Of a stretch of DNA of 64,000 bases, positions 8,392 to 15,658 are shown piece after piece. Made by a program: the position numbers and the translations under genes. Origin of the DNA: Flavobacterium psychrophilum (GTDB lineage: Bacteria > Bacteroidota > Bacteroidia > Flavobacteriales > Flavobacteriaceae); contig CAMDDB010000001.1 in assembly GCA_945890865.1 (NCBI GenBank), positions 62,001-126,000 on the forward strand, given 5' to 3'. Within the stretch, counting starts at the first letter, position 1, and each line of letters opens with the position of its first letter. Below the pieces are notes generated by a model that searched no databases, had not been told where the DNA came from, and worked only from the letters and a program-made list of their open reading frames with translations.

Positions 8392-8810
8392 TTGTATACG
8401 CGCAAATTAAAATTATTTAATTGTTCTACACGGTATTGTTTTAAAGGGTATTGCATTCCGGCAGCTTGTCCCGAAAATAAGCTATACGAAGCATTATCAC
8501 ATGGACAAACTATATTGATTCCGTTGAGGGTCATGGTGGAACAGCTGCTCAAAGCTTGATTGGGGCATGCAGCATCAAAAGCGACATATCCACTGCCGGT
8601 ATTGAAAACAAAAACACCTCTAACCCCAGTGTTTCCGGCATTGATGTAGACAGCATTACTAGGAAATTGTAAACTGCTGTATTGGGGTAAATTCATGTTA
8701 ATGTTGTAGGTAAACGAATAATTGGGCAAATAAGGATTATTATTGCTAAAATTTTCTTTATCACAACCCATTAGTAGAAGTACAAAAACAAAAAGCAAAT
8801 ATTTTTTCAT
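8388..8810 (-). CDS. Rieske-fold-like lipoprotein with altered cluster ligands
   Basis: A 140-residue exported lipoprotein: signal MKKYLLFVFVLLLMGC with the lipobox Cys at residue 16. The C-terminal half has the layout of a Rieske [2Fe-2S] domain, with FDAACPNQALSSC and VCPCDNASYSLFSGQ standing where family members have C-x-H and C-x2-H. Both histidine positions are changed (N and D), so a normal Rieske cluster is unlikely. It has the conserved 'F....G....P...Y' ending. It is convergent with the TonB receptor, with stops overlapping by 4 bases; a functional link to thiamine uptake is not shown. The gene is real by its signal peptide and fold pattern; the function is unknown. Confidence 0.75.
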   Translation of the reverse strand: MKKYLLFVFVLLLMGCDKENFSNNNPYLPNYSFTYNINMNLPQYSSLQFPSNAVYINAGNTGVRGVFVFNTGSGYVAFDAACPNQALSSCSTMTLNGINIVCPCDNASYSLFSGQAAGMQYPLKQYRVEQLNNFNLRVYN

Positions 8811-8903
8811 GGATAATTATTAGATCAATTAATAACAAATTTAATTAATTACTATTTACCAACATTATACAAGGTCATAAATTAATTTTAAAAAATAAAT
8901 TAC

Positions 8904-8911
8904 TATATTTG
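8904..8911 (+). promoter_or_regulatory. -7 box of the greA promoter
   Basis: TATATTTG matches TAnnTTTG. No clear TTG is seen at the expected upstream distance. The predicted transcription start (about 8918) coincides with the foot of a hairpin. Confidence 0.5.
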
Positions 8912-8918
8912 TCAATTG

Positions 8919-8939
8919 AAATCCCAGCTGATGGGATTT
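8919..8939 (+). promoter_or_regulatory. 5'-terminal leader hairpin of greA
   Basis: AAATCCCA (8919-8926) and TGGGATTT (8932-8939) form an 8-bp stem with loop GCTGA, followed by a short T run. It would sit at the very 5' end of the greA mRNA. The upstream gene is divergent, so it cannot be that gene's terminator. Confidence 0.6.
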
Positions 8940-8965
8940 TTTCTATTTATATAAACGATGAAGTT

Positions 8966-9442
8966 ATGAGTACAGTATCTTATTACACCGCAGAAGGATT
9001 AAAAAAATTAAGAGATGAATTAGAACATCTTAAAAGTATAGAAAGAACCAAAGCATCTCAAGCTATTGCCGATGCAAGAGATAAAGGCGATTTATCTGAA
9101 AACGCAGAATATGACGCAGCCAAAGAAGCCCAAGGATTGTTGGAAATGCGCATTTCTAAAATGGAAGAAGTGGTTTCGAATGCACGTTTAATTGATGAAT
9201 CACAATTGGATGTATCCAAAGCCTTAGTGTTGTCTACCGTGAATATCAAAAACCAATCAAATGGAATGGAAATGACCTACACTTTAGTCGCTGAAAGTGA
9301 AGCTGATTTAAAAACCGGAAAGATTTCAGTTACTTCTCCCATTGGAAAAGGTTTGTTAGGGAAATCTGTTGGCGAGGTTGCAGAAATCAACGTGCCAAAC
9401 GGAATATTAAAATTTGAAGTACTCGAAATTTCTAGAGATTAA
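8966..9442 (+). CDS. greA: Transcription elongation factor GreA
   Basis: A 158-residue GreA, the family's normal length. The N-terminal coiled coil that enters the RNA polymerase secondary channel spans residues about 8-75, with the tip DARDKGDLSENAEYDAAKE holding the acidic residues that stimulate transcript cleavage. The C-terminal FKBP-like domain contains SPIGKGLLGKSVGE. It rescues backtracked polymerase. The ATG at 8966 gives the family length and starts MSTVSYYTAEG; an in-frame ATG at 8909 would lie in the promoter and leader hairpin. The HIT-family gene starts 3 bases after its stop, so the two are one operon. Confidence 0.97.
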   Translation: MSTVSYYTAEGLKKLRDELEHLKSIERTKASQAIADARDKGDLSENAEYDAAKEAQGLLEMRISKMEEVVSNARLIDESQLDVSKALVLSTVNIKNQSNGMEMTYTLVAESEADLKTGKISVTSPIGKGLLGKSVGEVAEINVPNGILKFEVLEISRD

Positions 9443-9445
9443 TAA

Positions 9446-9835
9446 ATGGCTAGCATTTTTACTAAAATAGTAAATGGGGAAATCCCTTGTTATAAAATTG
9501 CCGAAGACGAAAATTATTTGGCTTTTTTAGATGTAAATCCGAATGTAAAAGGGCACACATTGTGTATCCCAAAACAGGAAATCAATAAGATTTTCGATAT
9601 GGAAGAAGCACACTATTTGGGCTTGATGAAATTCTCTAGAAAAGTTGCTAAAGCAATTGAAAAATCGGTAGATTGCAAACGAATTGGAATGGCAGTAGTG
9701 GGTATAGAAGTGCCCCATGTTCACGTGCATTTAATTCCGCTTAACGATATGGATGATATGCGTTTTCAACGAAAAACTAGTTTGTCTCCAGAAGAATTTC
9801 AAAAATTAGCACAGCAAATCACAACTAATTTATAG
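9446..9835 (+). CDS. HIT-family nucleotide hydrolase
   Basis: A 129-residue histidine triad protein with the catalytic HVHVHLIP at residues 91-98, in which the last triad His is the nucleophile in this family. The N-terminal segment FTKIVNGEIPCYKIAED is typical of the bacterial HIT (Hint/YcfF-like) branch. These enzymes hydrolyse nucleoside phosphoramidates or related nucleotides. The four-Cys/His zinc site of some HIT proteins is not evident. It is the second gene of the greA operon, 3 bases after greA, and is followed at once by a hairpin terminator. The physiological substrate is unknown. Confidence 0.93.
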   Translation: MASIFTKIVNGEIPCYKIAEDENYLAFLDVNPNVKGHTLCIPKQEINKIFDMEEAHYLGLMKFSRKVAKAIEKSVDCKRIGMAVVGIEVPHVHVHLIPLNDMDDMRFQRKTSLSPEEFQKLAQQITTNL

Positions 9836-9836
9836 T

Positions 9837-9864
9837 AAAATCTCGATTTATTCGAGATTTTTTT
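9837..9864. terminator. Bidirectional terminator between HIT gene and histidine kinase gene
   Basis: AAAATCTCGA (9837-9846) and TCGAGATTTT (9852-9861) form a stem with T-rich tails on both strands. It overlaps the stop codon of the kinase gene. Confidence 0.8.
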
Positions 9865-11014
9865 GTGTTGTATTGTAACTAATCTGAATTGACGTTCCTT
9901 TTCCGATTTCAGAATGCGCTACTTTAATTCTTCCTTTGTGGTATTCTTGTACAATTCGTTTTGTTAACGACAATCCCAATCCCCAACCTCTTTTTTTAGT
10001 CGTAAATCCAGGCTCGAAGACCCTGTTAAATTGGTTTTTTGGAATGCCTTTGCCGGTATCGGTAATCGTAATTTTTACCCTATTTCCTATGGCAGAGATG
10101 GAAAGATCTAAATGGCCTTTCCCTCTCATGGCATCAATTGCGTTTTTCACTAAATTTTCAATCGTCCAGCTATGTAATGAAGGATTCAAAGCTACATAAA
10201 TAGGATAATCCGGAGCTGAAAAGGTAAATAAAATCTGTTTGGAAACTCTTGTTTGTAAATAATCTAGAGAGTTTTTTGTTTCCTCAATAAGGTCTCTTTT
10301 GTCTAAAATAGGCTCACTCCCAATTTTTGAAAATCGATCGGTGATGGTTTGTAACCGATGGATGTCTTTTTCTATTTCAATGAGTGAACTTTCGGCTACA
10401 TTTTCTAATTTTAATAATTCTAACCAGCCAATTAAAGACGATAAGGGTGTGCCAATTTGGTGCGCAGTTTCTTTAGCCATTCCTGCCCAAAGTTTATTTT
10501 GGGTAGACATTTTTGTTGCCTTGTAGAAGTTATAAACTACTGCGCCAAATAAAATAATGATCAAAAGTAACGCAATGGGGTAATATTTTAATTTATTTAA
10601 TAAAGGCGAATCGCCATAATAAACCAATTGGTATTCGTTTTTTGAGCGCTCAATTTTTATGGGTTGGTTGTCTTTTTTTATCGAATTAAAATAGGTTTTT
10701 ACAGCGATGGGATCATTAGCAATAGCTTCATCAATATTGTTGGAATCAATAATACTGTCTTTTCTGTCTGTAATGAAAATGGGGATGGTCGTATTCTTAC
10801 TGATGATTTCAAAAGGTAAATCTAAGTCGGAATTTTCGTTGGCATTCGCAACACTTGTTAGCGCCTTGGCCCAAAGTTCCATTTTTGAGCGTTCTTCATG
10901 CTTGAATATTTGAAAAAAATTATAGGTGTTCCAAAGTATTAATATCACAATGAAAAAGGAAGCAACTATAATGAACCAACGGGTAATATTTCGTTTTTCT
11001 GAAAACTGCATCAA
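9848..11014 (-). CDS. Orphan membrane sensor histidine kinase
   Basis: A 388-residue kinase: transmembrane segment 1 at residues about 13-32, a periplasmic sensor of roughly 110 residues, transmembrane segment 2 at 145-163, then directly a HisKA dimerisation domain. The phosphoacceptor is H185 in AKETAHQIGTPLSSLIGW. The ATPase domain has the N box LVKNAIDAM (288-296), G1 DTGKGIP (319-325) and GWGLGLSL (343-350). No HAMP domain is visible between TM2 and HisKA. No response regulator gene is adjacent, so the partner must be encoded elsewhere. The stimulus is unknown; the periplasmic part has no motif I recognise. The stop codon lies inside the shared terminator. Confidence 0.93.
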   Translation of the reverse strand: MMQFSEKRNITRWFIIVASFFIVILILWNTYNFFQIFKHEERSKMELWAKALTSVANANENSDLDLPFEIISKNTTIPIFITDRKDSIIDSNNIDEAIANDPIAVKTYFNSIKKDNQPIKIERSKNEYQLVYYGDSPLLNKLKYYPIALLLIIILFGAVVYNFYKATKMSTQNKLWAGMAKETAHQIGTPLSSLIGWLELLKLENVAESSLIEIEKDIHRLQTITDRFSKIGSEPILDKRDLIEETKNSLDYLQTRVSKQILFTFSAPDYPIYVALNPSLHSWTIENLVKNAIDAMRGKGHLDLSISAIGNRVKITITDTGKGIPKNQFNRVFEPGFTTKKRGWGLGLSLTKRIVQEYHKGRIKVAHSEIGKGTSIQISYNTTQKNLE

Positions 11015-11122
11015 TCAAGATTTGATGTAAAAATACTAAAAACTATTAATTGTTTCGGAATTAGATCGATGATTAACGATAATTGATTGCAGAAATATTG
11101 AAGTTATATTTGATTTTTGAAG

Positions 11123-11152
11123 TTGCTCTTGTACTTCTTCTTATTATATTTG
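11123..11152 (+). promoter_or_regulatory. Promoter of the flavin reductase-like gene
   Basis: TTG at 11123-11125, 19-base spacer, TATATTTG at 11145-11152: a full match to the flavobacterial consensus. Transcription should begin near 11159, about 12 bases before the ATG. Confidence 0.7.
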
Positions 11153-11170
11153 TAAAAAATTGTTCCCATC

Positions 11171-12046
11171 ATGTTAAGTATTGATCCAAAAGAAATAGCT
11201 CCAGCTAAATTACAAGGGTATTTACAAAGTGCTGTGGCACCTAGACCCATTGCATTTGCAAGTACATTAGATGCTTATGGAAATCCCAATTTATCGCCCT
11301 TTAGCTTTTTCAATGTGTTCAGCTCAAATCCACCGATTTTGATTTTTTCACCGGCAAGACGCGTGCGAGACAACACCACTAAGCACACATTAATCAATGC
11401 AGAAACGACCAAAGAAGTTGTAATTAACGTTGTGAATTATGATATGGTACAACAAATGTCTTTGTCGAGCACCGAATATCCAAAAGGGATAAATGAGTTT
11501 GATAAAGCTGGTTTTACTATGCTGTTATCAGATAAAGTAAAGCCGTTTCGTGTGGCCGAAAGTCCGGTGCAATTTGAATGTAAAATCAACGAAATCATAG
11601 CTTTGGGTGATCAAGGAGGCGCCGGTAATTTAGTGATTTGCGAAGTGGTTAAAATTCATATTAATGAAGCTGTTTTAGATGCAACGGGTATGATTGATCA
11701 GCATAAAATAGATTTGGTAGCGCGAATGGGAGCCAATTGGTATAGTCGATCTAATCTTGGAATGTTTGAAGTAGAAAAGCCACTAACAACTTTAGGAATT
11801 GGGGTAGACATGATTCCCGATTTTTTTAAAGAAAGCGGTTATTTTAATGGAAATGATTTAGGTAAATTAGGAAATATAGAAAATATTCCAACCGAAGAAG
11901 AAATTGCTATATTTGTAAAAGAAAATTTTGAAGTCAAAGCCGTTTTGAGTGCCGATGATATGGATACAAAATTTCAAAAAGCAAAAGAATATGTAGACAA
12001 CGGAAGAGCTATCGATGCTTGGAAATTGTTATTAGCCAAAAAATAA
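11171..12046 (+). CDS. Flavin reductase-like FMN-binding protein
   Basis: A 291-residue protein. The first ~200 residues are a flavin reductase-like split barrel with the family signature SAVAPRPIAFASTLDAYGN...LSPFSFFNVFSSNPPI (about residues 20-56), which binds FMN. A C-terminal helical extension of about 80 residues (from TLGIGVDMIPDFFKES) is typical of the larger members of this group. Enzymes of this kind reduce flavins or use FMN as a cofactor; the substrate here is unknown. There is no signal peptide. The DUF3127 gene follows 10 bases after the stop, suggesting co-transcription from the promoter at 11123-11152. Confidence 0.85.
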   Translation: MLSIDPKEIAPAKLQGYLQSAVAPRPIAFASTLDAYGNPNLSPFSFFNVFSSNPPILIFSPARRVRDNTTKHTLINAETTKEVVINVVNYDMVQQMSLSSTEYPKGINEFDKAGFTMLLSDKVKPFRVAESPVQFECKINEIIALGDQGGAGNLVICEVVKIHINEAVLDATGMIDQHKIDLVARMGANWYSRSNLGMFEVEKPLTTLGIGVDMIPDFFKESGYFNGNDLGKLGNIENIPTEEEIAIFVKENFEVKAVLSADDMDTKFQKAKEYVDNGRAIDAWKLLLAKK

Positions 12047-12056
12047 AATAAGTAAT

Positions 12057-12434
12057 ATGGAAGTTTTAGGAAGAGTAAAATTAATTAATTCGGTACAACA
12101 AGTGAGTGCATCTTTCAAAAAAAGAGAACTTGTAGTGACCACAGATGAGCAATATCCTCAACACATTTTGATTGAGTTTGCACAAGACAAAACAGATTTG
12201 TTAAACAATTATAATGTTGGCGAGCAAGTAAAAGTTTCCATCAATTTAAGAGGAAGAGAATGGGTTAATCCGCAGGGAGAAACAAAATATTTCAACTCAA
12301 TACAAGGATGGAGAATTGAAAAACTGCAAGCTGAGGCATCGAGTGCTTCACAAATGCCGCCAATGCCTGCTGCTGAAGCTTTTGAACCAGCCACTAATTT
12401 TAAAGAAGAAGAACACGACGATTTACCTTTTTAA
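12057..12434 (+). CDS. DUF3127 family protein with SSB-like acidic tail
   Basis: A 125-residue protein of the DUF3127 family. Residues 1-90 have the beta-rich pattern of an OB fold (EVLGRVKLINSVQQVSASFKKRELVV, then QVKVSINLRGREWVNPQG and YFNSIQGWRIEKL). A disordered, proline/alanine-rich linker (95-115) then leads to the acidic end KEEEHDDLPF. This layout copies single-stranded DNA-binding protein, whose tail (DDDIPF) recruits repair and replication partners. The resemblance is my reading; the family has no established function that I know of. It follows the flavin reductase-like gene by 10 bases. A repeat-derived hairpin comes directly after it. Confidence 0.85.
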   Translation: MEVLGRVKLINSVQQVSASFKKRELVVTTDEQYPQHILIEFAQDKTDLLNNYNVGEQVKVSINLRGREWVNPQGETKYFNSIQGWRIEKLQAEASSASQMPPMPAAEAFEPATNFKEEEHDDLPF

Positions 12435-12449
12435 TTTTTAATTAAAAAG

Positions 12450-12554
12450 TAAATTCCAAATTTTTAAATTCCAAATTTCAAAAGAAATAATCTAAATTTT
12501 TGAAATTTGGAATTTGATGTTTTTTGGAATTTGGAATTTGATGTTTGGAATTTC
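12450..12554. repeat. AAATTCCAAATTT-type intergenic repeat with 17-bp inverted arms
   Basis: A cluster of ATTCCAAATT / AATTTGGAAT units. AAATTCCAAATTTCAAA (12466-12482) pairs perfectly with 12498-12514, and further copies of TTTGGAATTTG follow up to 12550. It fills the gap between the DUF3127 gene and aat. Related sequence recurs at 15571-15652. It could act as a weak terminator of the upstream unit. Confidence 0.8.
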
Positions 12555-12558
12555 CATT

Positions 12559-13194
12559 ATGTATTTTCTATCCAAAGAATTATATTTTCCTCCAGCGGAA
12601 ACGGCTTCACCAGAAGGAATTGTTGCCGTAGGTGGCGATTTATCGCCCGAGAGATTGGTTTTGGCCTATCAATTAGGAATATTTCCTTGGTTTGAAGACG
12701 ATGAGCCTATATTGTGGTGGAGTCCTCCCGAGCGAATGGTATTGTTTTTTGACGATTTGACGATTTCAAAAAGTATGCGAAATATCATCAATCGGAAACA
12801 ATTCAAAGTAACCTTCAACACAGCTTTTAGAGACGTTATTGTGAACTGCAAAAAAATAACAAGAAAAGACCAAGCCGGTACTTGGATCACCGATAATATG
12901 GTAGAGGCTTATTGTAAGCTGCACGAATTAGGCATTGCAAAGAGTGTTGAGGTTTGGGAAAATGAGGAATTGGTTGGCGGGTTGTATGGTGTAGATTTAG
13001 GCCACGTTTTTTGTGGCGAAAGTATGTTTTCAAAAGTGTCAAACGCTAGTAAATTGGCTTTCATTGCGTTGGCAAAACAATTGGAAATGGCCGATTATCG
13101 TTTATTAGATTGCCAAGTCTATAACGATCATTTGGCCAGCTTGGGTTGTGTAGAAATTGATCGAGAAGATTTTTTGAAGGTATTGAAGGATTAA
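12559..13194 (+). CDS. aat: Leucyl/phenylalanyl-tRNA--protein transferase
   Basis: A 211-residue Aat enzyme, which adds Leu or Phe from tRNA to the N-terminus of proteins with basic N-terminal residues, marking them for ClpAP degradation (N-end rule). Diagnostic segments: FPPAETASPEGIVAVGGDLSPERL near the N-terminus, GIFPWFEDDEPILWWSPPER, AGTWITDNMVEAYCKLHELG, LVGGLYGVDLGHVFCGESMFS and DCQVYNDHLASLG. I chose the ATG at 12559 (MYFLSKELYFPP); two earlier in-frame ATGs (12514, 12541) fall in the repeat and would add a repeat-coded peptide. The stop overlaps the convergent VF530 gene by 4 bases. Confidence 0.96.
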   Translation: MYFLSKELYFPPAETASPEGIVAVGGDLSPERLVLAYQLGIFPWFEDDEPILWWSPPERMVLFFDDLTISKSMRNIINRKQFKVTFNTAFRDVIVNCKKITRKDQAGTWITDNMVEAYCKLHELGIAKSVEVWENEELVGGLYGVDLGHVFCGESMFSKVSNASKLAFIALAKQLEMADYRLLDCQVYNDHLASLGCVEIDREDFLKVLKD

Positions 13195-13403
13195 AACTTC
13201 GGTAAGGATCTTACATACAGTTCTTCTACTTTTTTTCGAGCCCAATCGGTTTTTCTTAGAAACTTTAAGCTAGAATTTATAGACGGATTCTCTTTAAAAC
13301 AATTGATATTGATCAATTCGGCTAAGGTGTCAAAGCCATAAAAAGCAACCAATTGGGTTACAATTTCCTTTAACGATTTTCCGTGTAGTGGGTCATTACT
13401 CAT
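13191..13403 (-). CDS. VF530 family DNA-binding protein (DUF2132)
   Basis: A 70-residue protein matching the VF530/DUF2132 family over its whole length: DPLHGKSLKEIVTQLVAFYG, then CFKENPSINSSLKFLRKT and WARKKVEELY. It is an all-helical small domain reported to bind DNA in this family; the role is unclear. It is translationally coupled to the upstream tag gene, whose stop overlaps its start (ATGA on the minus strand), and it is the last gene of the yhhQ-tag-VF530 run. Its own stop overlaps that of aat. Confidence 0.85.
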   Translation of the reverse strand: MSNDPLHGKSLKEIVTQLVAFYGFDTLAELININCFKENPSINSSLKFLRKTDWARKKVEELYVRSLPKF

Positions 13404-13963
13404 TTATTTCTTGTAAAACAGTTTATTACATGATCATTGACCATTCCGGTGGCTTGCATGTGGGCATACACCACGGTAGATCCTACAAATTTAAATCCGC
13501 GTTTTTTCAAATCTTTACTTAGTATATCTGAAATTTCGGTAGTGGCCATAACATCTGCCATGGTTTTCGGGGTATTATCGATGGGTTTGCCGTCAACAAA
13601 TCTCCAAATGTATTTTGAAAAAGTTCCAAATTCTTCTTGTATTTTTATAAAAGCTTGTGCATTGGTAACCGTAGCTTTTATTTTTAATTTGTTTCGGATT
13701 ATTCCGGAATCTTCTGCTAATGCCGCTATTTTTTCTTCTGGATATTGTGCAATTTTATTCCAATCAAAATGATCGAAGGCACTGCGGAAGTTTTCTCTTT
13801 TTGCCAATACGGTATACCAACTCAAGCCGGCCTGAAAGGTTTCTAAAATTAAAAATTCAAAAAGGGTTGCATCATCATAAACAGGTTTTCCCCATTCATT
13901 ATCGTGATAATTGCGGTATAAATCGTCTTTTTCGCACCAAGCGCATCGGTGTTTAGTTTCCAT
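13400..13963 (-). CDS. tag: DNA-3-methyladenine glycosylase I
   Basis: A 187-residue Tag-type base-excision glycosylase that removes 3-methyladenine from alkylated DNA. The HRCAWCEKDDLYRNYHDNEWG N-terminus, the catalytic-pocket block ILETFQAGLSWYTVLAKRENFR and the C-terminal GMVNDHVINC hold the residues expected for the family's zinc site (one Cys and one His at each end) and for base recognition. Length matches E. coli Tag. The gene starts 11 bases inside yhhQ and overlaps the VF530 start, so the three are translated from one message. No alkylation-response regulator is adjacent. Confidence 0.96.
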   Translation of the reverse strand: METKHRCAWCEKDDLYRNYHDNEWGKPVYDDATLFEFLILETFQAGLSWYTVLAKRENFRSAFDHFDWNKIAQYPEEKIAALAEDSGIIRNKLKIKATVTNAQAFIKIQEEFGTFSKYIWRFVDGKPIDNTPKTMADVMATTEISDILSKDLKKRGFKFVGSTVVYAHMQATGMVNDHVINCFTRNK

Positions 13964-14612
13964 GTTTTTCTGTTCCTAAATAGTTGTCAATCAAATAATG
14001 TCCGAGATAAATTAAGGGAGTAAGTCCAACAGCAATTAATAATTTTACCGAATAGCCAGTAAATGCTGATGCTACAAACGTTTCACCATTTATTTTTCCG
14101 GGCAACCAAAAGGCAATTCCTAATACAATGAAGCTGTCAAATAATTGAGAAATAACGGTAGAACCGGTACTTCTTAACCACAGCATTTTTTTGCCCGTTC
14201 TATTTTTTACAAAATGAAAAATAGTAACATCAATTAGTTGGGAAACTAAAAATGCAGTAATGCTTCCCACAATAATCCACATGCTTTGCCCAAAAACGGC
14301 ATTAAATTGGTCGTCCGAAATTAGTCCATCCCCTTTAACGGCGGGAATGTGAAGTCCAATTAATAAGAGAAAAAAGGTGTAGGCGATTAAACCTGCTGTA
14401 ATTATGGATAATTTTTTAACCCCTTTTTCGCCAAAATATTCATTGATCAAATCGGTGGTAATAAATACAATAGGCCAGGGTAAAATTCCTAAACTCATTA
14501 CATTGTCGCCAATATAGATGAGCTTGCCACCAATTAATTCGGCAACTAATGCATTAGTAATAAAAATACCCGCTAAGATGACGTATATGATATCTTTTTT
14601 CCTGTGAAACAT
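13953..14612 (-). CDS. yhhQ: Queuosine precursor transporter (YhhQ/DUF165 family)
   Basis: A 219-residue inner-membrane protein with about six transmembrane segments. The family signature is clear: ELIGGKLIYIGDNVMSLGILPWPIVFITTDLINEYFG, and SQLIDVTIFHFVK followed by WLRSTGSTVISQLFDSFIV. Family members take up preQ0, preQ1 or queuine for tRNA modification. The window also encodes epoxyqueuosine reductase (queG, 47.9 kb), the last enzyme of queuosine synthesis. First gene of the three-gene minus-strand run. Confidence 0.92.
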   Translation of the reverse strand: MFHRKKDIIYVILAGIFITNALVAELIGGKLIYIGDNVMSLGILPWPIVFITTDLINEYFGEKGVKKLSIITAGLIAYTFFLLLIGLHIPAVKGDGLISDDQFNAVFGQSMWIIVGSITAFLVSQLIDVTIFHFVKNRTGKKMLWLRSTGSTVISQLFDSFIVLGIAFWLPGKINGETFVASAFTGYSVKLLIAVGLTPLIYLGHYLIDNYLGTEKHGN

Positions 14613-14653
14613 TTGTATTGTTTTTTCAAAAGTAGTAGAATTAGCGCATAAAA

Positions 14654-14683
14654 AAAAACTTCAACCCGAAGATTGAAGTTTTT
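14654..14683 (-). terminator. Terminator of the rplM-rpsI-rpsB-tsf cluster
   Basis: AAAAACTTCAA (14654-14664) pairs with TTGAAGTTTTT (14673-14683). Read on the minus strand the stem ends in a run of T, 20 bases after the tsf stop codon. Confidence 0.8.
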
Positions 14684-14702
14684 AAAGCTTGTAATCCAAT
14701 GA

Positions 14703-15524
14703 TTATCCTAAAGCAACTCTTTTGAAACCTGTAACGGTTAAGTTAGCTTCAACCGATTTGATGTAAGCAGCAACGCTCATCGAACCGTCTTTGATGTAAT
14801 CTTGGTTTACTAAAGTATTGTCTTTGTAAAAACGTTGGATTTTACCTTTAGAAATGTTATCTAACATTGCTTCTGGTTTACCTTCAGCTCTTAATTGTTC
14901 TTTAGCAATTTCGATTTCTTTTTCAATGATTGCCGCATCAACACCTGCTTCGTTTAAAGCAATTGGGTTCATTGCAGCCGCTTGCATAGCCACGTTTTTC
15001 GCCGCTTCGTCGGCACCAGCTACATTTGCAGATAAGGCTACTAAAGTAGCAATTTTACCTGCGTGAATGTAAGAACCAATGTAGGCTCCTTCTAAACGCT
15101 CAAAAGCTCCAATTTCAATTTTTTCACCGATGACTCCAGTTTGCTCAATTAATTTTTCAGCCACTGTAATTCCGTTAAAGTCAGATGCTAATAATTCGTC
15201 TTTAGTAGCAAAGTGTAACGCTTGGTTCGCTAAATCAGCTGCTAATTTTACGAAAGCTTCGTTTTTACCTACGAAATCTGTTTCACAGTTTAAAGTAATT
15301 GCAACAGCAGCCGTTTTGTCTACGTTTACAACAGCAACAGCAGCTCCTTCAGTAGATTCTCTATCGGAACGGTTAGCCGCTACCTTTTGACCTTTTTTTC
15401 TTAAGTTTTCAATTGCTAAATCGAAATCTCCATCTGATTCTACTAATGCTTTTTTACAATCCATCATTCCAGCACCAGTAATAGTTCTTAATTTATTTAC
15501 GTCTGCAGCAGTAATATTTGCCAT
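14703..15524 (-). CDS. tsf: Translation elongation factor Ts
   Basis: A 273-residue EF-Ts, the guanine-nucleotide exchange factor for EF-Tu. The N-terminal UBA-like domain begins ITAADVNKLRTITGAGMMDCKKALVESDGD with the family hallmark 'TGAGMMDCKKAL'. The core holds LNCETDFVGKNEAF, which contacts EF-Tu (TDFV motif). Length is typical. It is the last gene of the ribosomal cluster, 134 bases after rpsB; that gap is filled by a repeat. A hairpin terminator follows. Confidence 0.98.
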   Translation of the reverse strand: MANITAADVNKLRTITGAGMMDCKKALVESDGDFDLAIENLRKKGQKVAANRSDRESTEGAAVAVVNVDKTAAVAITLNCETDFVGKNEAFVKLAADLANQALHFATKDELLASDFNGITVAEKLIEQTGVIGEKIEIGAFERLEGAYIGSYIHAGKIATLVALSANVAGADEAAKNVAMQAAAMNPIALNEAGVDAAIIEKEIEIAKEQLRAEGKPEAMLDNISKGKIQRFYKDNTLVNQDYIKDGSMSVAAYIKSVEANLTVTGFKRVALG

Positions 15525-15570
15525 TTTGTTTTTTTTTAAATTATTTGTAAAAGTAAAAATCCCAATTATT

Positions 15571-15652
15571 AAATCCCAAATTCCAATTTTACTAAATTGC
15601 TAACATAAAGTTAGAACAAGTTTGGAATTTGGAATTTAATTCTTGGAATTTA
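15571..15652. repeat. Second copy of the TTGGAATTT intergenic repeat, inverted arms
   Basis: AAATCCCAAATTCCAA (15571-15586) pairs with 15622-15637 with one mismatch. A further TTGGAATTT copy is at 15643-15651. It lies in the tsf-rpsB gap and is related to the repeat at 12450-12554. Confidence 0.8.
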
Positions 15653-15658
15653 AATTAT

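Noticed and set aside
12514..12558. Earlier start codons for aat
   Set aside because: The extra residues are encoded by the TTTGGAATTTG repeat and are not part of the Aat family; the ATG at 12559 gives the expected N-terminus.
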